Origin: Methylacidimicrobium fagopyrum
GTDB taxonomy: Bacteria > Verrucomicrobiota > Verrucomicrobiia > Limisphaerales > UBA11358
Reading direction: 5' to 3'
DNA length: 58,500 nt
Assembly (NCBI GenBank): GCA_026225255.1
Contig: JAMFSJ010000023.1
Coordinates: 1 to 58,500 of the forward strand
How positions within the stretch are numbered: the stretch's first letter is position 1; each line of letters opens with the position of its first letter. Made by a program: the position numbers and the translations under genes. Below, piece by piece: positions 32,939-41,980 of this stretch. Below the pieces are notes generated by a model that had not been told where the DNA came from, did not search any database, and worked only from the letters and a program-made list of their open reading frames with translations.

Positions 32939-33496
32939 ATGAGCGAAACAAACGAAAATAAAAAATGCGGTGGCAGTGACTGTAATTCCAGTTGCCAATC
33001 CGATTGCGGTTCCGGCGCGGCCTTTCTGATCTTGCGCCTTTGGTTGGGCATCCGCGCGTTGCTCGCGGGGATTGAAAAATTTGGTTACTACCAATCCGTC
33101 GCCAAACCGGTGATTGATCCGGCGACCGGTCAAGCGGACGCCAGCGGGGTGATGATCAATGTGAACGTGAAGCATTATGCGTTCGATCATTATTCTGGCG
33201 TCGGGCCGTTGATTGAAAAATTTAAATACGAACCGCTGGTGCCGAAGTTTGCCTTGGGCTTGTTCGATCATCTGCTCGGGCCGCTGTTCATCATCACGGG
33301 CGTGATGTTGCTGGTCGGTTTAGGCACGCGTTTGTCGCTGTTCGTGCAGGGCTTGATCTATATCGCGCTGACGATCGGCTTGATTTTGCTCAAGCAGGAA
33401 GAAGGCGTTTCGTGGTTGGCCATTCACATCGGCTTGGTCGCGTTTGCGTTGACGCTCGCCAAATACAACAAATTTGCCCTTTGCAAAAAATGTTAA
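32939..33496 (+). CDS. DoxX-family membrane protein
   Basis: 185 aa from the ATG at 32939. The Cys-rich N-terminus (KKCGGSDCNSSCQSDCGSG) is followed by the DoxX-like membrane domain: FLILRLWLGIRALLAGIEKF, LGLFDHLLGPLFIITGVMLLVGL, SLFVQGLIYIALTIGLILL and AIHIGLVAFALTLA. DoxX proteins are membrane subunits linked to thiol or sulfur redox reactions and oxidative stress. The Cys-rich N-terminal extension is unusual and might bind a metal or cluster. Its 3' end overlaps the next gene by seven bases. Confidence 0.82.
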   Translation: MSETNENKKCGGSDCNSSCQSDCGSGAAFLILRLWLGIRALLAGIEKFGYYQSVAKPVIDPATGQADASGVMINVNVKHYAFDHYSGVGPLIEKFKYEPLVPKFALGLFDHLLGPLFIITGVMLLVGLGTRLSLFVQGLIYIALTIGLILLKQEEGVSWLAIHIGLVAFALTLAKYNKFALCKKC

Positions 33497-34827
33497 AACC
33501 ACTTATCACCCGCCGCGATTTTCTCGGGACATCGGCCGTTGCTGGCGCCGGTTTATTGTTGTCTTCGTGCAGTCCGGACACGGCGCCGGTCGCGCCCAAG
33601 AAGTCGTCGGTGAACACCCTCCGGGTCGCGCTGATCGGTTACGGCGCGGAAGGCGGCGTGTTGTCGGAATCGTTGATGAACCTGATGAACACGGGCGAGA
33701 TCAAGGTGGTCGCGCTGGCGGACATCTGGGAATACGCCCGTAAAAAAGGCAAAAATACTTACAAGGCCAGCGGCTTTGAAGTGAACGATTACGAAAATTA
33801 CGAAGACTTGCTCGCGAAGGAAAAAGATTTGCAAGCGGTCATCGTGGCGACGCCGGATTTCTGGCACGCGCCGATCACGAACGCCTGTCTGAAAGCGGGC
33901 TTGCATGTGTATTGCGAAAAGATGATGAGCAATACCATCGAAGGCGCGCGGTCGATGGTGCAGACGATGCGGGAAACGGGAAAATTATTGCAGATCGGCC
34001 ATCAACGCCGCAGCAATCCGCGTTATGTTTTTACCTTTAACCGGCTGCTGCATCAGGCAAATTTTTGCGGCAATATAACGGCGGCGCAAGCGCAGTGGAA
34101 TCGGGCGGTGGCGAAAGATTTAACGGCTCCGAAACATTCGGAGATGTCCGCGGATCAACTGACCAAATACGGCTTCAAAGACATGCATCAGTTCCGCAAT
34201 TGGCGCTGGTTCAAAGGCCTCGGCGGCGGGCCGTTGTCGGATCTCGGGGCGCATCAGATTGATATTTTCAATTGGTGGATGGGTAAAGCGCCGCAATCGG
34301 TTTTTGCGAGCGGCGGTTTGGATTATTATTCCAACCACGACTGGTATGACAACGCGATGGTGGTCTATGAATATCCTTCGACCAAAGGCATTGCGCGCGC
34401 TTTTTATCAGGTGCAGACCACGACCAGCGCGGGCGGCGGTTACTTTGAACAATTCATGGGCGATGACGGCACGATCAAGATGTCCGAAGATCCGTCGTTG
34501 TGCGCCATTTATCGCGAAGCGAACGCGACGGGCAATTGGGACGACATGATCCAAAAGGGTTACGTTCGCGAAAAAGAAGTCGTCGAAGCGGCCAAAGTGG
34601 ACGTGCGCGAAACCGCCGCGTTGGCGCAATACGAAATCCCGGTGTTCTTCAACAAGCCGCCGCATCAGCCGCATTTGGAAAACTTTTTCAATGCGATCCG
34701 GGGCACGGCGAAATTGAATTGTGCGGGCGACGAAGCGTTCCGCAGCGAATACGTGATCCACAAGGCGAATGAAGCCATCGGCGAACAAAAAAGAATTGTC
34801 ATCACGCCCGAAGAAGTCGAAGCTTGA
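33490..34827 (+). CDS. Gfo/Idh/MocA-family oxidoreductase, Tat-exported
   Basis: 445 aa from the ATG at 33490, which overlaps the DoxX gene. The Tat signal ITRRDFLGTSAVAGAG ends in the lipobox-like LLSSC, so the enzyme is probably a periplasmic lipoprotein. The Rossmann motif VALIGYGAEGG and the EKMMSNTIEG segment (EKP-like, Pro replaced by Met) are followed by the Gfo/Idh/MocA C-terminal domain with NWRWFKGLGGGPLSDLGAHQIDIFNW. Such exported NAD(P)-dependent dehydrogenases act on sugars or inositols. It precedes two secreted carbohydrate-binding-like proteins in the same direction. Confidence 0.9.
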   Translation: MLKPLITRRDFLGTSAVAGAGLLLSSCSPDTAPVAPKKSSVNTLRVALIGYGAEGGVLSESLMNLMNTGEIKVVALADIWEYARKKGKNTYKASGFEVNDYENYEDLLAKEKDLQAVIVATPDFWHAPITNACLKAGLHVYCEKMMSNTIEGARSMVQTMRETGKLLQIGHQRRSNPRYVFTFNRLLHQANFCGNITAAQAQWNRAVAKDLTAPKHSEMSADQLTKYGFKDMHQFRNWRWFKGLGGGPLSDLGAHQIDIFNWWMGKAPQSVFASGGLDYYSNHDWYDNAMVVYEYPSTKGIARAFYQVQTTTSAGGGYFEQFMGDDGTIKMSEDPSLCAIYREANATGNWDDMIQKGYVREKEVVEAAKVDVRETAALAQYEIPVFFNKPPHQPHLENFFNAIRGTAKLNCAGDEAFRSEYVIHKANEAIGEQKRIVITPEEVEA

Positions 34828-34839
34828 AATTATTGTCAC

Positions 34840-35487
34840 ATGAAAAATTCATTCCTGAAATTGTCCCTGGTCACCGCGCTGTTCGCGGCGACCGTTGCGT
34901 TGGCGGAAGATAAAGTGCCGTTGAAAACGGATCTGCCGCCGCCGCTGTTCACCGGCACGCCGGTGCCGATCAACGTGCCGAACTTGGATCCAGTGCAGTC
35001 CAAGTGGCCGGAATTTCTCGTGCCCGCCGGCACCGTTAATTTGGCGCTTAAACAAAAAGTGACCGCCAGTTCCAGCGATGCCGACATCGTCACGGGCACG
35101 ATTGATCTCGTCACTGATGGCGACAAGGCTGGCGACGAAGGTTCGTGGGTCGAACTTCCGCCCGGCAAACAATGGGTGCAAATTGACCTTGCGAAAGAAG
35201 CGGATATTTATGCGATCAACGTCTGGCATTATCATTCACAAAAGCGGGTCTATCATGACGTCGTCGTGCAAATCTCCGATGATCCGACCTTTAGCAAAGG
35301 CGTGACGACCGTGTATGACAATTCCGCCAGCGGCACCGACCATCCTTACATCGAAACGTATTTCGGCAAACTGATTGATGCCAAAGGTGCGAAAGGCCGT
35401 TACGTCCGTCTTTACAGCAACGGCAACACGACCAACAAGATGAACCATTACATCGAGGTCGAAGTGTTCGGCAAACCGGCCGCGTGA
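34840..35487 (+). CDS. Secreted F5/8 type C (discoidin-like) domain protein 1
   Basis: 215 aa. A signal peptide (LSLVTALFAATVALA) is followed by a Pro-rich linker (LPPPLFTGTPVPINVP) and a single F5/8C-like jelly-roll domain: LALKQKVTASSSD, LVTDGDKAGDEGSWVEL, KQWVQIDLAKEADIYAINVW and RYVRLYSNGN. Such domains bind sugars or surfaces. No catalytic domain is attached. The gene starts 12 bp after the oxidoreductase, so they are probably co-transcribed, and a close paralogue follows. Confidence 0.85.
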   Translation: MKNSFLKLSLVTALFAATVALAEDKVPLKTDLPPPLFTGTPVPINVPNLDPVQSKWPEFLVPAGTVNLALKQKVTASSSDADIVTGTIDLVTDGDKAGDEGSWVELPPGKQWVQIDLAKEADIYAINVWHYHSQKRVYHDVVVQISDDPTFSKGVTTVYDNSASGTDHPYIETYFGKLIDAKGAKGRYVRLYSNGNTTNKMNHYIEVEVFGKPAA

Positions 35488-35533
35488 AATGGTAAGGGTA
35501 GGGTGGAGCGGCTGCGCTGCCCTCCAATTTTTC

Positions 35534-36178
35534 ATGTGTAAATGGATCTCCAAGATTGTCGCGGTCGTTTTATTTTCCGCCACGATTGCCGTGGCGGAGG
35601 ATAAAATTCCGCTTACGACATCACTGCCGGAGGCGGTTACGACGGGGACGCCGGTGCCGTTCATTGTGCCGAAATTGGATCCCGAATTGATCGAGTGGCC
35701 GAAATTTCTCGTGCCCGCTGGAACCACCAATCTTGCACTTGGTAAAAAAGTGACTTCTAGTGTTAGCGACAGCGATATTATTACCGGCACGCTTGATCTC
35801 ATTACGGATGGCGACAAAACCGGCGATGATGGTTCATGGATCGCGCTGCCACCCGGCAAACAATGGGTGCAAATTGATCTGACGAAAGAAGCGGATATTT
35901 ATGCCATCAATGTCTGGCATTATCATTCGCAAAAACGCGTTTATCGCGATGTCATTGTGCAAATCTCTGATGACCCGACGTTCAGCAAAGGCGTAGCCAC
36001 CGTGTATGACAATTCCGTCAGCGGCAATGATCATCCCTATATCGAAAACCGCTTTGGAAAATTGATTGATACGAAAGGTGCGAAAGGCCGTTACGTCCGG
36101 CTGTTTAGCAACGGCAACACCAGTGATAAACTGAACCATTACATCGAAGTCGAAGTGTTCGGCAAACCGGCCGCCTGA
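35534..36178 (+). CDS. Secreted F5/8 type C domain protein 2 (paralogue)
   Basis: 214 aa from the ATG at 35534, which gives a signal peptide (ISKIVAVVLFSATIAVA); an earlier in-frame start would add 15 residues without sense. It is homologous along its length to the preceding protein (TGTPVPFIVPKLDPE, KQWVQIDLTKEADIYAIN, HYHSQKRVYRDV). The middle and C-terminal parts are nearly identical, while the N-terminal third has diverged. Tandem duplication with the DNA similarity concentrated in the binding domain suggests conserved ligand specificity. Confidence 0.85.
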   Translation: MCKWISKIVAVVLFSATIAVAEDKIPLTTSLPEAVTTGTPVPFIVPKLDPELIEWPKFLVPAGTTNLALGKKVTSSVSDSDIITGTLDLITDGDKTGDDGSWIALPPGKQWVQIDLTKEADIYAINVWHYHSQKRVYRDVIVQISDDPTFSKGVATVYDNSVSGNDHPYIENRFGKLIDTKGAKGRYVRLFSNGNTSDKLNHYIEVEVFGKPAA

Positions 36179-36242
36179 TCGCGTTTTGTTTTCTTCCTCG
36201 CCCCATCGGATGGGAGAGGGTCGGAGTGAGGGGATTTAAAAT

Positions 36243-37805
36243 TTGAAACCAATGGATTGCTCTTCTCCCATTTCAGTGCCGTCACCAAAAATCCGCTGGG
36301 TAATCTTTCTCACCCTCGCGCTGCTCGCGCTCGTCGTGCGTCTGCCGCAACTCGGCGAACGGCCGATGCACACGGACGAATCCATCAACGGCTACATCAT
36401 CGGCCAGTTACTCGCGGGTAAGGAATTTCACTACGACCCGCAAGATCGCCACGGCCCCGCGCTCGCTGCCTTCACGTTGCCGCTCGTTAAATTGGAAGGC
36501 GCAAAAAACTTTTCCGAACTGACCGAATCGCAACTCCGTGTGTCCACCGTCCTCGCCGGAACCGCCACGGTTTTGCTGTTTGGCGCGGCGGTAGAAATGT
36601 TCGGCTTCGTCGCGTGTGTCATCGCGGCCCTGCTGTTCGCCTTTGCGCCGTTATCGGTTTATTACAATCGTTATTTCATCCACGAATCTTTGTTTGTCCT
36701 CGCTACATTTGGGCTGATTATTTCCGGCTGGCAGGCGATGCAACGTAAATCGATTTGGCTGGCGGGACTGGCTGGAGCGTGCGCCGCGTTGATGCTGGCT
36801 TGCAAAGAGACTGCGCCGTTGCACTTCTTTGCCTTGGCACTCGCGGCCTTGGCGGTTCGCTTTTGGAGTGTGCGGATGCGATTGCGTTTTAATTCCGGAA
36901 CCGTCCGAACGGACAATGGACTCTTGCCCGCGCATCCGAAATTGTTAAAAATGATTATGGCTGCGCTCGCCATTTTTCTTTTCATCACCGTCTTGCTGTT
37001 CACCTGGTTCGGTCAAAATTGGCAGGTCTTTGCTGATCTGTTTCACGCCGTGGGAAATTTCACGGCGCGTGCCGGTGGCGAAGGCCATGAAAAGCCTTGG
37101 TGGTATTATCTCAAATTGCTTTGCGATGGGCAGTCTGGCGGAATCATTCTCATTCTGTCCCTGCTCGGAATGGTTTCCGTCACCTCGCAAGTATTAGGCC
37201 GCCCCAAGCTTCAACCCTTGGCTCCACGTATTTTTCTAGTGGTTTATGCGCTCGCCATTTTTGCCACTTACAGCGCGATTCCTTACAAGACGCCTTGGTT
37301 GGCGTTGAACTTTTGGTTGCCAATCGCACTCCTCGCTGGAATCGCCATTGAGTGGATTTGGTTCGTGACGACAAAATGCTGGGTGCGCAGCGTGGTTCTA
37401 ATTCTTCTCCTCGGGCTGGGATATTTGATGCAACAAGACACCCGGCTGCGCGTATTCATCAAACCGGCGGATGAAAAAAATCCCTACGCTTATGCCCACA
37501 CGATCGAAGATGTGTTGGATTTGCCGAAACGGATCGAAACCGTGGCGCAGCAAAATAATCTGACACAACCGCGCATCGCCGTGATCGCGACGGACGCGTG
37601 GCCGTTGCCGTGGTATTTAAGAAAATTTTCGCAAGTGGGTTTTTGGCAGCCCGAACAGGATCCGGGCGCGGCAGATTTTTATATCACGACGTCGGATGTC
37701 TCGCCGCCGCTGGCGGAGCGACTCAAAAGCTTTCGTCCGGATTTTTATGGCGTGCGCCCCAACGTGCTGTTGATTTTGTGGACGCCAGAAATAAAGCGGA
37801 ATTGA
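36243..37805 (+). CDS. Agl23-like (TIGR03663) membrane glycosyltransferase-family protein
   Basis: 520 aa; start TTG at 36243 or ATG at 36252. About twelve membrane helices, with the GT39/PMT-like N-terminal signature PMHTDESINGYIIGQLL (the DE-type catalytic motif in the first periplasmic loop) and DRHGPALAAFTLPLVKL. ALLFAFAPLSVYYNRYFIHESLFV and the YKTPWLALNFWLPIALLAG segment are typical of the TIGR03663 group, called flippase activity-associated protein Agl23. It probably transfers a sugar from a lipid carrier to a protein or glycan at the periplasmic face. Target unknown. Confidence 0.82.
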   Translation: MKPMDCSSPISVPSPKIRWVIFLTLALLALVVRLPQLGERPMHTDESINGYIIGQLLAGKEFHYDPQDRHGPALAAFTLPLVKLEGAKNFSELTESQLRVSTVLAGTATVLLFGAAVEMFGFVACVIAALLFAFAPLSVYYNRYFIHESLFVLATFGLIISGWQAMQRKSIWLAGLAGACAALMLACKETAPLHFFALALAALAVRFWSVRMRLRFNSGTVRTDNGLLPAHPKLLKMIMAALAIFLFITVLLFTWFGQNWQVFADLFHAVGNFTARAGGEGHEKPWWYYLKLLCDGQSGGIILILSLLGMVSVTSQVLGRPKLQPLAPRIFLVVYALAIFATYSAIPYKTPWLALNFWLPIALLAGIAIEWIWFVTTKCWVRSVVLILLLGLGYLMQQDTRLRVFIKPADEKNPYAYAHTIEDVLDLPKRIETVAQQNNLTQPRIAVIATDAWPLPWYLRKFSQVGFWQPEQDPGAADFYITTSDVSPPLAERLKSFRPDFYGVRPNVLLILWTPEIKRN

Positions 37806-37814
37806 CTTCGGCTT

Positions 37815-38645
37815 ATGAGTGAAATCCACGTTTTCAATCACCACGCGATGGCGACGCATTTTCAGGTGCGCATCGCCGGCGAAGAAAAAGATTACGCCGA
37901 ATCCGCGGCGCAAACGGCGTTCACTTTATTAACCCGCCTAGAATCGCACTTGAGCCGGTTTCGCGTCGATAGCGACATCGCGCGCATCAAAGAACTGAAA
38001 CCCGGCGAAATCGTGCGCGTGACCGAACCGACGTTTGCGTGTTTGCAGCTTGCCAAAAAAATGGAACTCGCCACGCGCGGCGCATTTTCCGTCGCCGCCA
38101 CCGCCTTGAAAACCCAGCCGACGGCGCCGCAGTGGACGTTGTTGCCCGAAAGTTTTTCCATTCGTTGCGACGGTGGAAAATTAGAATTTGATCTCGGCGC
38201 GATCGGCAAAGGTTTTGCGCTCGACCGCCTAGCGGAGGTGTTACGCGAATGGAGTTGTCCCGCGTTTTTATTGGTCGCCGGCGGCAGTAGTATTTTGGCG
38301 GGTGAACCACCGGCGGGAACGAATGGCTGGTCGTGCGGTTTGGGCGACGACGGTTCGGCGCAACGTTATTGGCTGGCGAATTGTTCCTTGAGCGGCTCCG
38401 GTTTGGCGGTAAAGGGGAAACATATTTTCGATCCGCGCACCGGTCAACCGGCGGAGCGCGAAGAGCGGGTTTGGGCTTTGACGGATACCGCCGCCGAATC
38501 CGACGCGCTCTCGACGGCGGCGATGGTTTTAAATAAAAACGAAATCAACGACGCGCTGGCGCAGGACAAATCATGGTTGATTTTCATGAACGAATTGGAC
38601 GCGTGGCGTTGTCTCGGCAGTCGTGCTTTACCGGCACGGGCGTGA
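37815..38645 (+). CDS. apbE: FAD:protein FMN transferase
   Basis: 276 aa without an evident signal peptide. ApbE signatures: MATHFQVRI, GAFSVAAT (variant of the D-I/V-T region), DLGAIGKGFALDRLAEVL (FAD-binding and metal), LVAGGSSILAG, HIFDPRTGQPA and the catalytic AAESDALSTAA. It attaches FMN to Thr/Ser of target proteins such as Na+-NQR or Rnf subunits. No target is encoded in the window. It begins 10 bp after the Agl23-like gene, so both may share a transcript. Confidence 0.9.
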   Translation: MSEIHVFNHHAMATHFQVRIAGEEKDYAESAAQTAFTLLTRLESHLSRFRVDSDIARIKELKPGEIVRVTEPTFACLQLAKKMELATRGAFSVAATALKTQPTAPQWTLLPESFSIRCDGGKLEFDLGAIGKGFALDRLAEVLREWSCPAFLLVAGGSSILAGEPPAGTNGWSCGLGDDGSAQRYWLANCSLSGSGLAVKGKHIFDPRTGQPAEREERVWALTDTAAESDALSTAAMVLNKNEINDALAQDKSWLIFMNELDAWRCLGSRALPARA

Positions 38646-38664
38646 GCCAAGGGCGGAGTAAATG

Positions 38665-38702
38665 CAAAAAACTCCGCGCTGAAATTTTCATTCAACGCGG
38701 AG
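38665..38702 (-). terminator. Intrinsic terminator for the minus-strand operon (flavodoxin end)
   Basis: On the minus strand CTCCGCG, a 17-base loop and CGCGGAG are followed by TTTTTTG. It lies 20 bp after the flavodoxin stop codon and between two convergent genes. Confidence 0.8.
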
Positions 38703-38722
38703 CTGCTTGTTTAGCCAATCTT

Positions 38723-39295
38723 TTATTTCTTCAATTTCAAAACGAAATTCGCCACGCGGGCGCCAAGAATTTCGCCGGTTTGTTTATCCACGGCGTTAGG
38801 CGCAACGTCCGTCGGCTCTTGTCCGGCTTGCGCCATCGCGCCGCTGAAACTGCCGAGACGGTTGATGCCGTTTGCCTGCATCGGCATTTCGCCGAGGCCG
38901 ACCCAGATCATGCCATGCTGCATCGCGAGCGTGAAAAGATATTGCAACGTGCTGAATTTATCGCCACTCGGACTGTTGGAAACCGTGAAGCCCGCCGCCA
39001 CTTTATCGCGCCACACGCTGCCGAACCATTTGGCCGCCGTCGCATCGGCGAAGTTTTTGAACTGTCCCGCCGGGCCGCCCATGTAAGTCGGGCTGCCGAA
39101 AATGATCGCGTCGCTCGCATCAAGCTGGGCGAACACGGCGTCATTTTGATAACGGCCTTTCACGATGTTGTCGCCATTGATCGCGATGAGATTGGCGTTC
39201 ACGCCCGCGACCGAGGCCGCGCCTTTAGTAACGGCTTCGGCCATTTTGGCGGTGTGGCCCGCGCCCGAGAAATAAATGATGGATACAGTTGGCAT
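38723..39295 (-). CDS. Flavodoxin-fold NAD(P)H-dependent oxidoreductase (WrbA-like)
   Basis: 190 aa. The FMN phosphate-binding loop IIYFSGAGHTAKMAEAV lies at the N-terminus, SPTYMGGPAGQFKNFAD contacts the isoalloxazine, and SPSGDKFSTLQ with HGMIWVGLG follow, as in WrbA/NQO-type flavodoxins. It probably reduces quinones by two electrons, avoiding semiquinones. It is the last gene of the minus-strand redox operon controlled, by inference, by the LysR regulator at 44086. A terminator follows. Confidence 0.88.
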   Translation of the reverse strand: MPTVSIIYFSGAGHTAKMAEAVTKGAASVAGVNANLIAINGDNIVKGRYQNDAVFAQLDASDAIIFGSPTYMGGPAGQFKNFADATAAKWFGSVWRDKVAAGFTVSNSPSGDKFSTLQYLFTLAMQHGMIWVGLGEMPMQANGINRLGSFSGAMAQAGQEPTDVAPNAVDKQTGEILGARVANFVLKLKK

Positions 39296-39320
39296 AGTTT
39301 TATTTTATTTTTGTCCGCGC

Positions 39321-39926
39321 TTATTTAGCGCTCGCGCCGGCAATACTCAAAGACAAATCAATCGTGGGCGAGACCTTGTCCTCGAACTGGCCTTTCGCGA
39401 TATTGAAATCTTCGCGGTTGATCGTGAAGTTGGCGCGGATGACCAACAGATCACCATTCATATTCGGCACGCGCGCACTTAATTTGTCTTTGAGATACGT
39501 CAGTTTGACCGGCGCGGTGATTTCATTGGTCACACCGTGCAACACAAAGGCACCCGTGACATCGGCCGTGGTCGTATTGCCAACCGTTTTCACATTCGCA
39601 AACGATTTGGTTTCGAACGTGATCTCCGGATACTTCGTCACGTCGAGCCATTTGTCGCTGTGCAAATGTTCCTTCTGCATCGGGTTCGGCACGGTCAACG
39701 ATTCGCTCGCCACGATGATTTTCCCTTTGGTCGCGCCGGGATTTTCCGGGTCGAACACCACCGTGCCGGTGATACTGCTCGCGCTGCCGTTGATGGATTC
39801 CAACGGCGCGTCGAGTTTGAAAATGGCATTGTTCACGCCTTTCGGATCTTTGAAGTCAAACGTCTGCGGGGCCGCGTAAGCGGCGGTTGCGAGACCGAGC
39901 AAGGGAATGAGATGTGTTAGTTTCAT
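39321..39926 (-). CDS. YceI-family secreted lipid-binding protein
   Basis: 201 aa. A signal peptide (LIPLLGLATAAYA) is followed by the YceI lipocalin-like domain: TFDFKDPKGVNNAIFKLDAP, SASSITGTVVFDPENPG, a variable middle with the conserved LHSDKWLDVTKYPEITFETK and GAFVLHGVTNEITAPVKL. YceI proteins bind polyisoprenoids such as ubiquinone precursors in the periplasm and often sit in stress operons. Its neighbours are quinone- and nitro-reducing enzymes, which fits a role in quinone handling. Confidence 0.92.
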   Translation of the reverse strand: MKLTHLIPLLGLATAAYAAPQTFDFKDPKGVNNAIFKLDAPLESINGSASSITGTVVFDPENPGATKGKIIVASESLTVPNPMQKEHLHSDKWLDVTKYPEITFETKSFANVKTVGNTTTADVTGAFVLHGVTNEITAPVKLTYLKDKLSARVPNMNGDLLVIRANFTINREDFNIAKGQFEDKVSPTIDLSLSIAGASAK

Positions 39927-39954
39927 GATGTTATTTTAGTTTATTTATTTAGTT

Positions 39955-40209
39955 TTATTTTTTGTTTTGTTTACGAAAGAGAAATGAAGCGCCGGCCAAG
40001 ACGCCCGCGCCCACAACTGCCGCGCCGAGAAAGTCCACGCCCGGTAAAAACTTCTTTTGATACGTGATGCCTTCAATGCCCGTGACTTCATCGAGCGTTT
40101 TGACTTCAACGCTGGTCTTGGTCCAACCGCGATTCGCGCCCGTGACCAGCCAGGTTGTTCCCGCAATCAGCAACACCAATGCGGCGATCAATAATAATAT
40201 TTTTCTCAT
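39955..40209 (-). CDS. Small two-pass membrane protein, 84 aa
   Basis: The start at the ATG 40209 (MRKILLLIAALVLLIAGTTW) is the only one that follows the upstream gene directly. A first membrane segment (residues 3-22) is followed by a periplasmic loop with GITYQKKFLPGVDF, a second membrane segment (about 60-78, FLGAAVVGAGVLAGASFLF) and a basic end (RKQNKK). It resembles small DUF3185-type membrane proteins in layout, but this is only a suggestion. It lies between the monooxygenase and yceI genes in the same operon. Confidence 0.65.
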   Translation of the reverse strand: MRKILLLIAALVLLIAGTTWLVTGANRGWTKTSVEVKTLDEVTGIEGITYQKKFLPGVDFLGAAVVGAGVLAGASFLFRKQNKK

Positions 40210-40216
40210 AATAAGT

Positions 40217-41254
40217 TCAGAGTTTAAGTCCGCTTTCCTGACGCAGAATCGGCGCGACGCGTGTGCCGAGCAGTTCGATCGCATGCATTAATTTTGCGTG
40301 CGGCAACGTCGCCACGTCCATCTGGAAGCTGATCCGCGCGATACCGCCGAGCGATTCGCTGTGTTCAAGAATCTTCTCCGCGATTTCTTCGGGATTGCCC
40401 ACGAGCAACGCCCCCCGCGGACTGCGGGCCGCTTCAAAATGCGCCCGCGTCACCGGCGGCCAACCGCGTTCCTTGCCGATCGCCGTGAAGCTGCGCGCGT
40501 AGCCGGGGAAAAATTCATCGCTGGCCGCTTGCGTCGTATCGGCGACATAACCGAGCGCGTGCACGCCGACTTTCAATTGCTCCGGCGTGAAGCCGGCGCG
40601 TTTGCCCGCCTCGCGATACAGATTCACGAGCGGACGAAACCGATGCGTCTCGCCGCCGATGATCGCGACCATCAAAGGCAATCCCAACGCGCCGGCGCGG
40701 GCGAATGATTCCGGTGTTCCGCCCACGCCCAGCCAGATTGGCAATGGGTTTTGCAACGGACGCGGATACACGCCCTGACCGGTGAGCGCAGCGCGATGTT
40801 TGCCCGACCAATGCACAAATTCGTTGTCCCGAATATTCAACAACAGGTCGAGTTTCTCCGTGAACAACGAGTCATAATCCTTGAACGCGAGGCCGAATAG
40901 CGGAAACGATTCCGTGAACGAACCGCGACCGACGACCATTTCCGCGCGGCCTTGCGAAAGCAGATCCAGCGTGGCGAAATTTTGAAACACGCGCACCGGA
41001 TCAGCCGCGCTCAAGACCGTGACCGCGCTCGTGAGGCGGATGCGTTTCGTGCGCGCCGCCGCCGCCGCAAGAATGATCGCCGGAGCGGAGTCGAGATATT
41101 CGCGGCGATGATGTTCGCCGATGCCGAACACGTCCAAACCCACTTGCTCGGCATGCTCGATGCGTTCCACCAATTGGCGCAAGCTGTCCGACGAATTGGT
41201 TTTCAAGTCGTCGCCCACATTTGCCGCCGCAAAACTATCAATGCCGAGTTGCAT
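40217..41254 (-). CDS. LLM-class (luciferase-like) flavin-dependent oxidoreductase
   Basis: 345 aa TIM-barrel protein. The N-terminal [14 protein letters not shown], the [21 protein letters not shown] segment, [44 protein letters not shown] (given in part) and [26 protein letters not shown] identify the bacterial luciferase-like monooxygenase superfamily. It would use FMNH2 supplied by a reductase, for which the nitroreductase encoded 12 bp upstream is a natural partner. The substrate is unknown. Confidence 0.92.
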   Translation of the reverse strand: MQLGIDSFAAANVGDDLKTNSSDSLRQLVERIEHAEQVGLDVFGIGEHHRREYLDSAPAIILAAAAARTKRIRLTSAVTVLSAADPVRVFQNFATLDLLSQGRAEMVVGRGSFTESFPLFGLAFKDYDSLFTEKLDLLLNIRDNEFVHWSGKHRAALTGQGVYPRPLQNPLPIWLGVGGTPESFARAGALGLPLMVAIIGGETHRFRPLVNLYREAGKRAGFTPEQLKVGVHALGYVADTTQAASDEFFPGYARSFTAIGKERGWPPVTRAHFEAARSPRGALLVGNPEEIAEKILEHSESLGGIARISFQMDVATLPHAKLMHAIELLGTRVAPILRQESGLKL

Positions 41255-41265
41255 AATTTTTAAAA

Positions 41266-41916
41266 TTAAACCGTGATGAAAAGCTGTTCTTTCGGAAAAC
41301 GCACTTTGGGCGCGGCCGCATATTTATCCGTCGCGGCACGATAGCCAACCGTTGCGATGACCGCACTGGCCAAACCTTGGGCCTTCAAGCCGAGAATTTC
41401 GTCGTATTGCGCGCGGTCAAAACCTTCCATCGGACATGCGTCAATCCCGAGCAACGCCGCGCTCGCCAATAGATTGCCCAGCGCGATGTAAGTTTGATTC
41501 CGCGCCCACGCATTGCGGGCGGATTCATCCAGGCTTTTCACGATGCCGCCGACCAACATGGCGCGCAATTGTGCGAAGGCTTCGAACGAAACCCCTTGAG
41601 TTTTCGCCATGTTGGCAAGATGCGCATCCACATCTGCTTCGCCAAAATTCGTTTTTGCCGCAAACACGACGAGATGCGACGAGGCGTTGATTTGCGCCTG
41701 ACCGTAAGACGCGGGCGTGAGTTTGGCGCGCATTTCCGGATCCGTGACGACGATGAATTTCCACGGCTGCAAACCGCCGCTGGAAGGCGTCAGTTGCAAC
41801 GCGGACTCCAGCGTTGCCCAATCCGCTGCGCTAATTTTTCGCGTCGGATCAAATTGTTTGGTGGCGTAACGCCAGTTGAGTTGTTCGAGTAGTTGTTGGG
41901 AATTGATGGTGCTCAT
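41266..41916 (-). CDS. Nitroreductase-family NAD(P)H oxidoreductase (NfsB-like)
   Basis: 216 aa from the ATG at 41916 ([20 protein letters not shown]). FMN-binding features are the N-terminal [57 protein letters not shown] and a C-terminal [17 protein letters not shown]. It reduces nitro compounds or quinones, or supplies reduced flavin to the downstream monooxygenase. It is the second gene of the operon. Confidence 0.92.
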   Translation of the reverse strand: MSTINSQQLLEQLNWRYATKQFDPTRKISAADWATLESALQLTPSSGGLQPWKFIVVTDPEMRAKLTPASYGQAQINASSHLVVFAAKTNFGEADVDAHLANMAKTQGVSFEAFAQLRAMLVGGIVKSLDESARNAWARNQTYIALGNLLASAALLGIDACPMEGFDRAQYDEILGLKAQGLASAVIATVGYRAATDKYAAAPKVRFPKEQLFITV

Positions 41917-41980
41917 AGGTTTTATTTTTTGGTTTTTGGTTGGGTTGTAGCGGCGGTCTGCGACCGCCGCCACATTGGTT

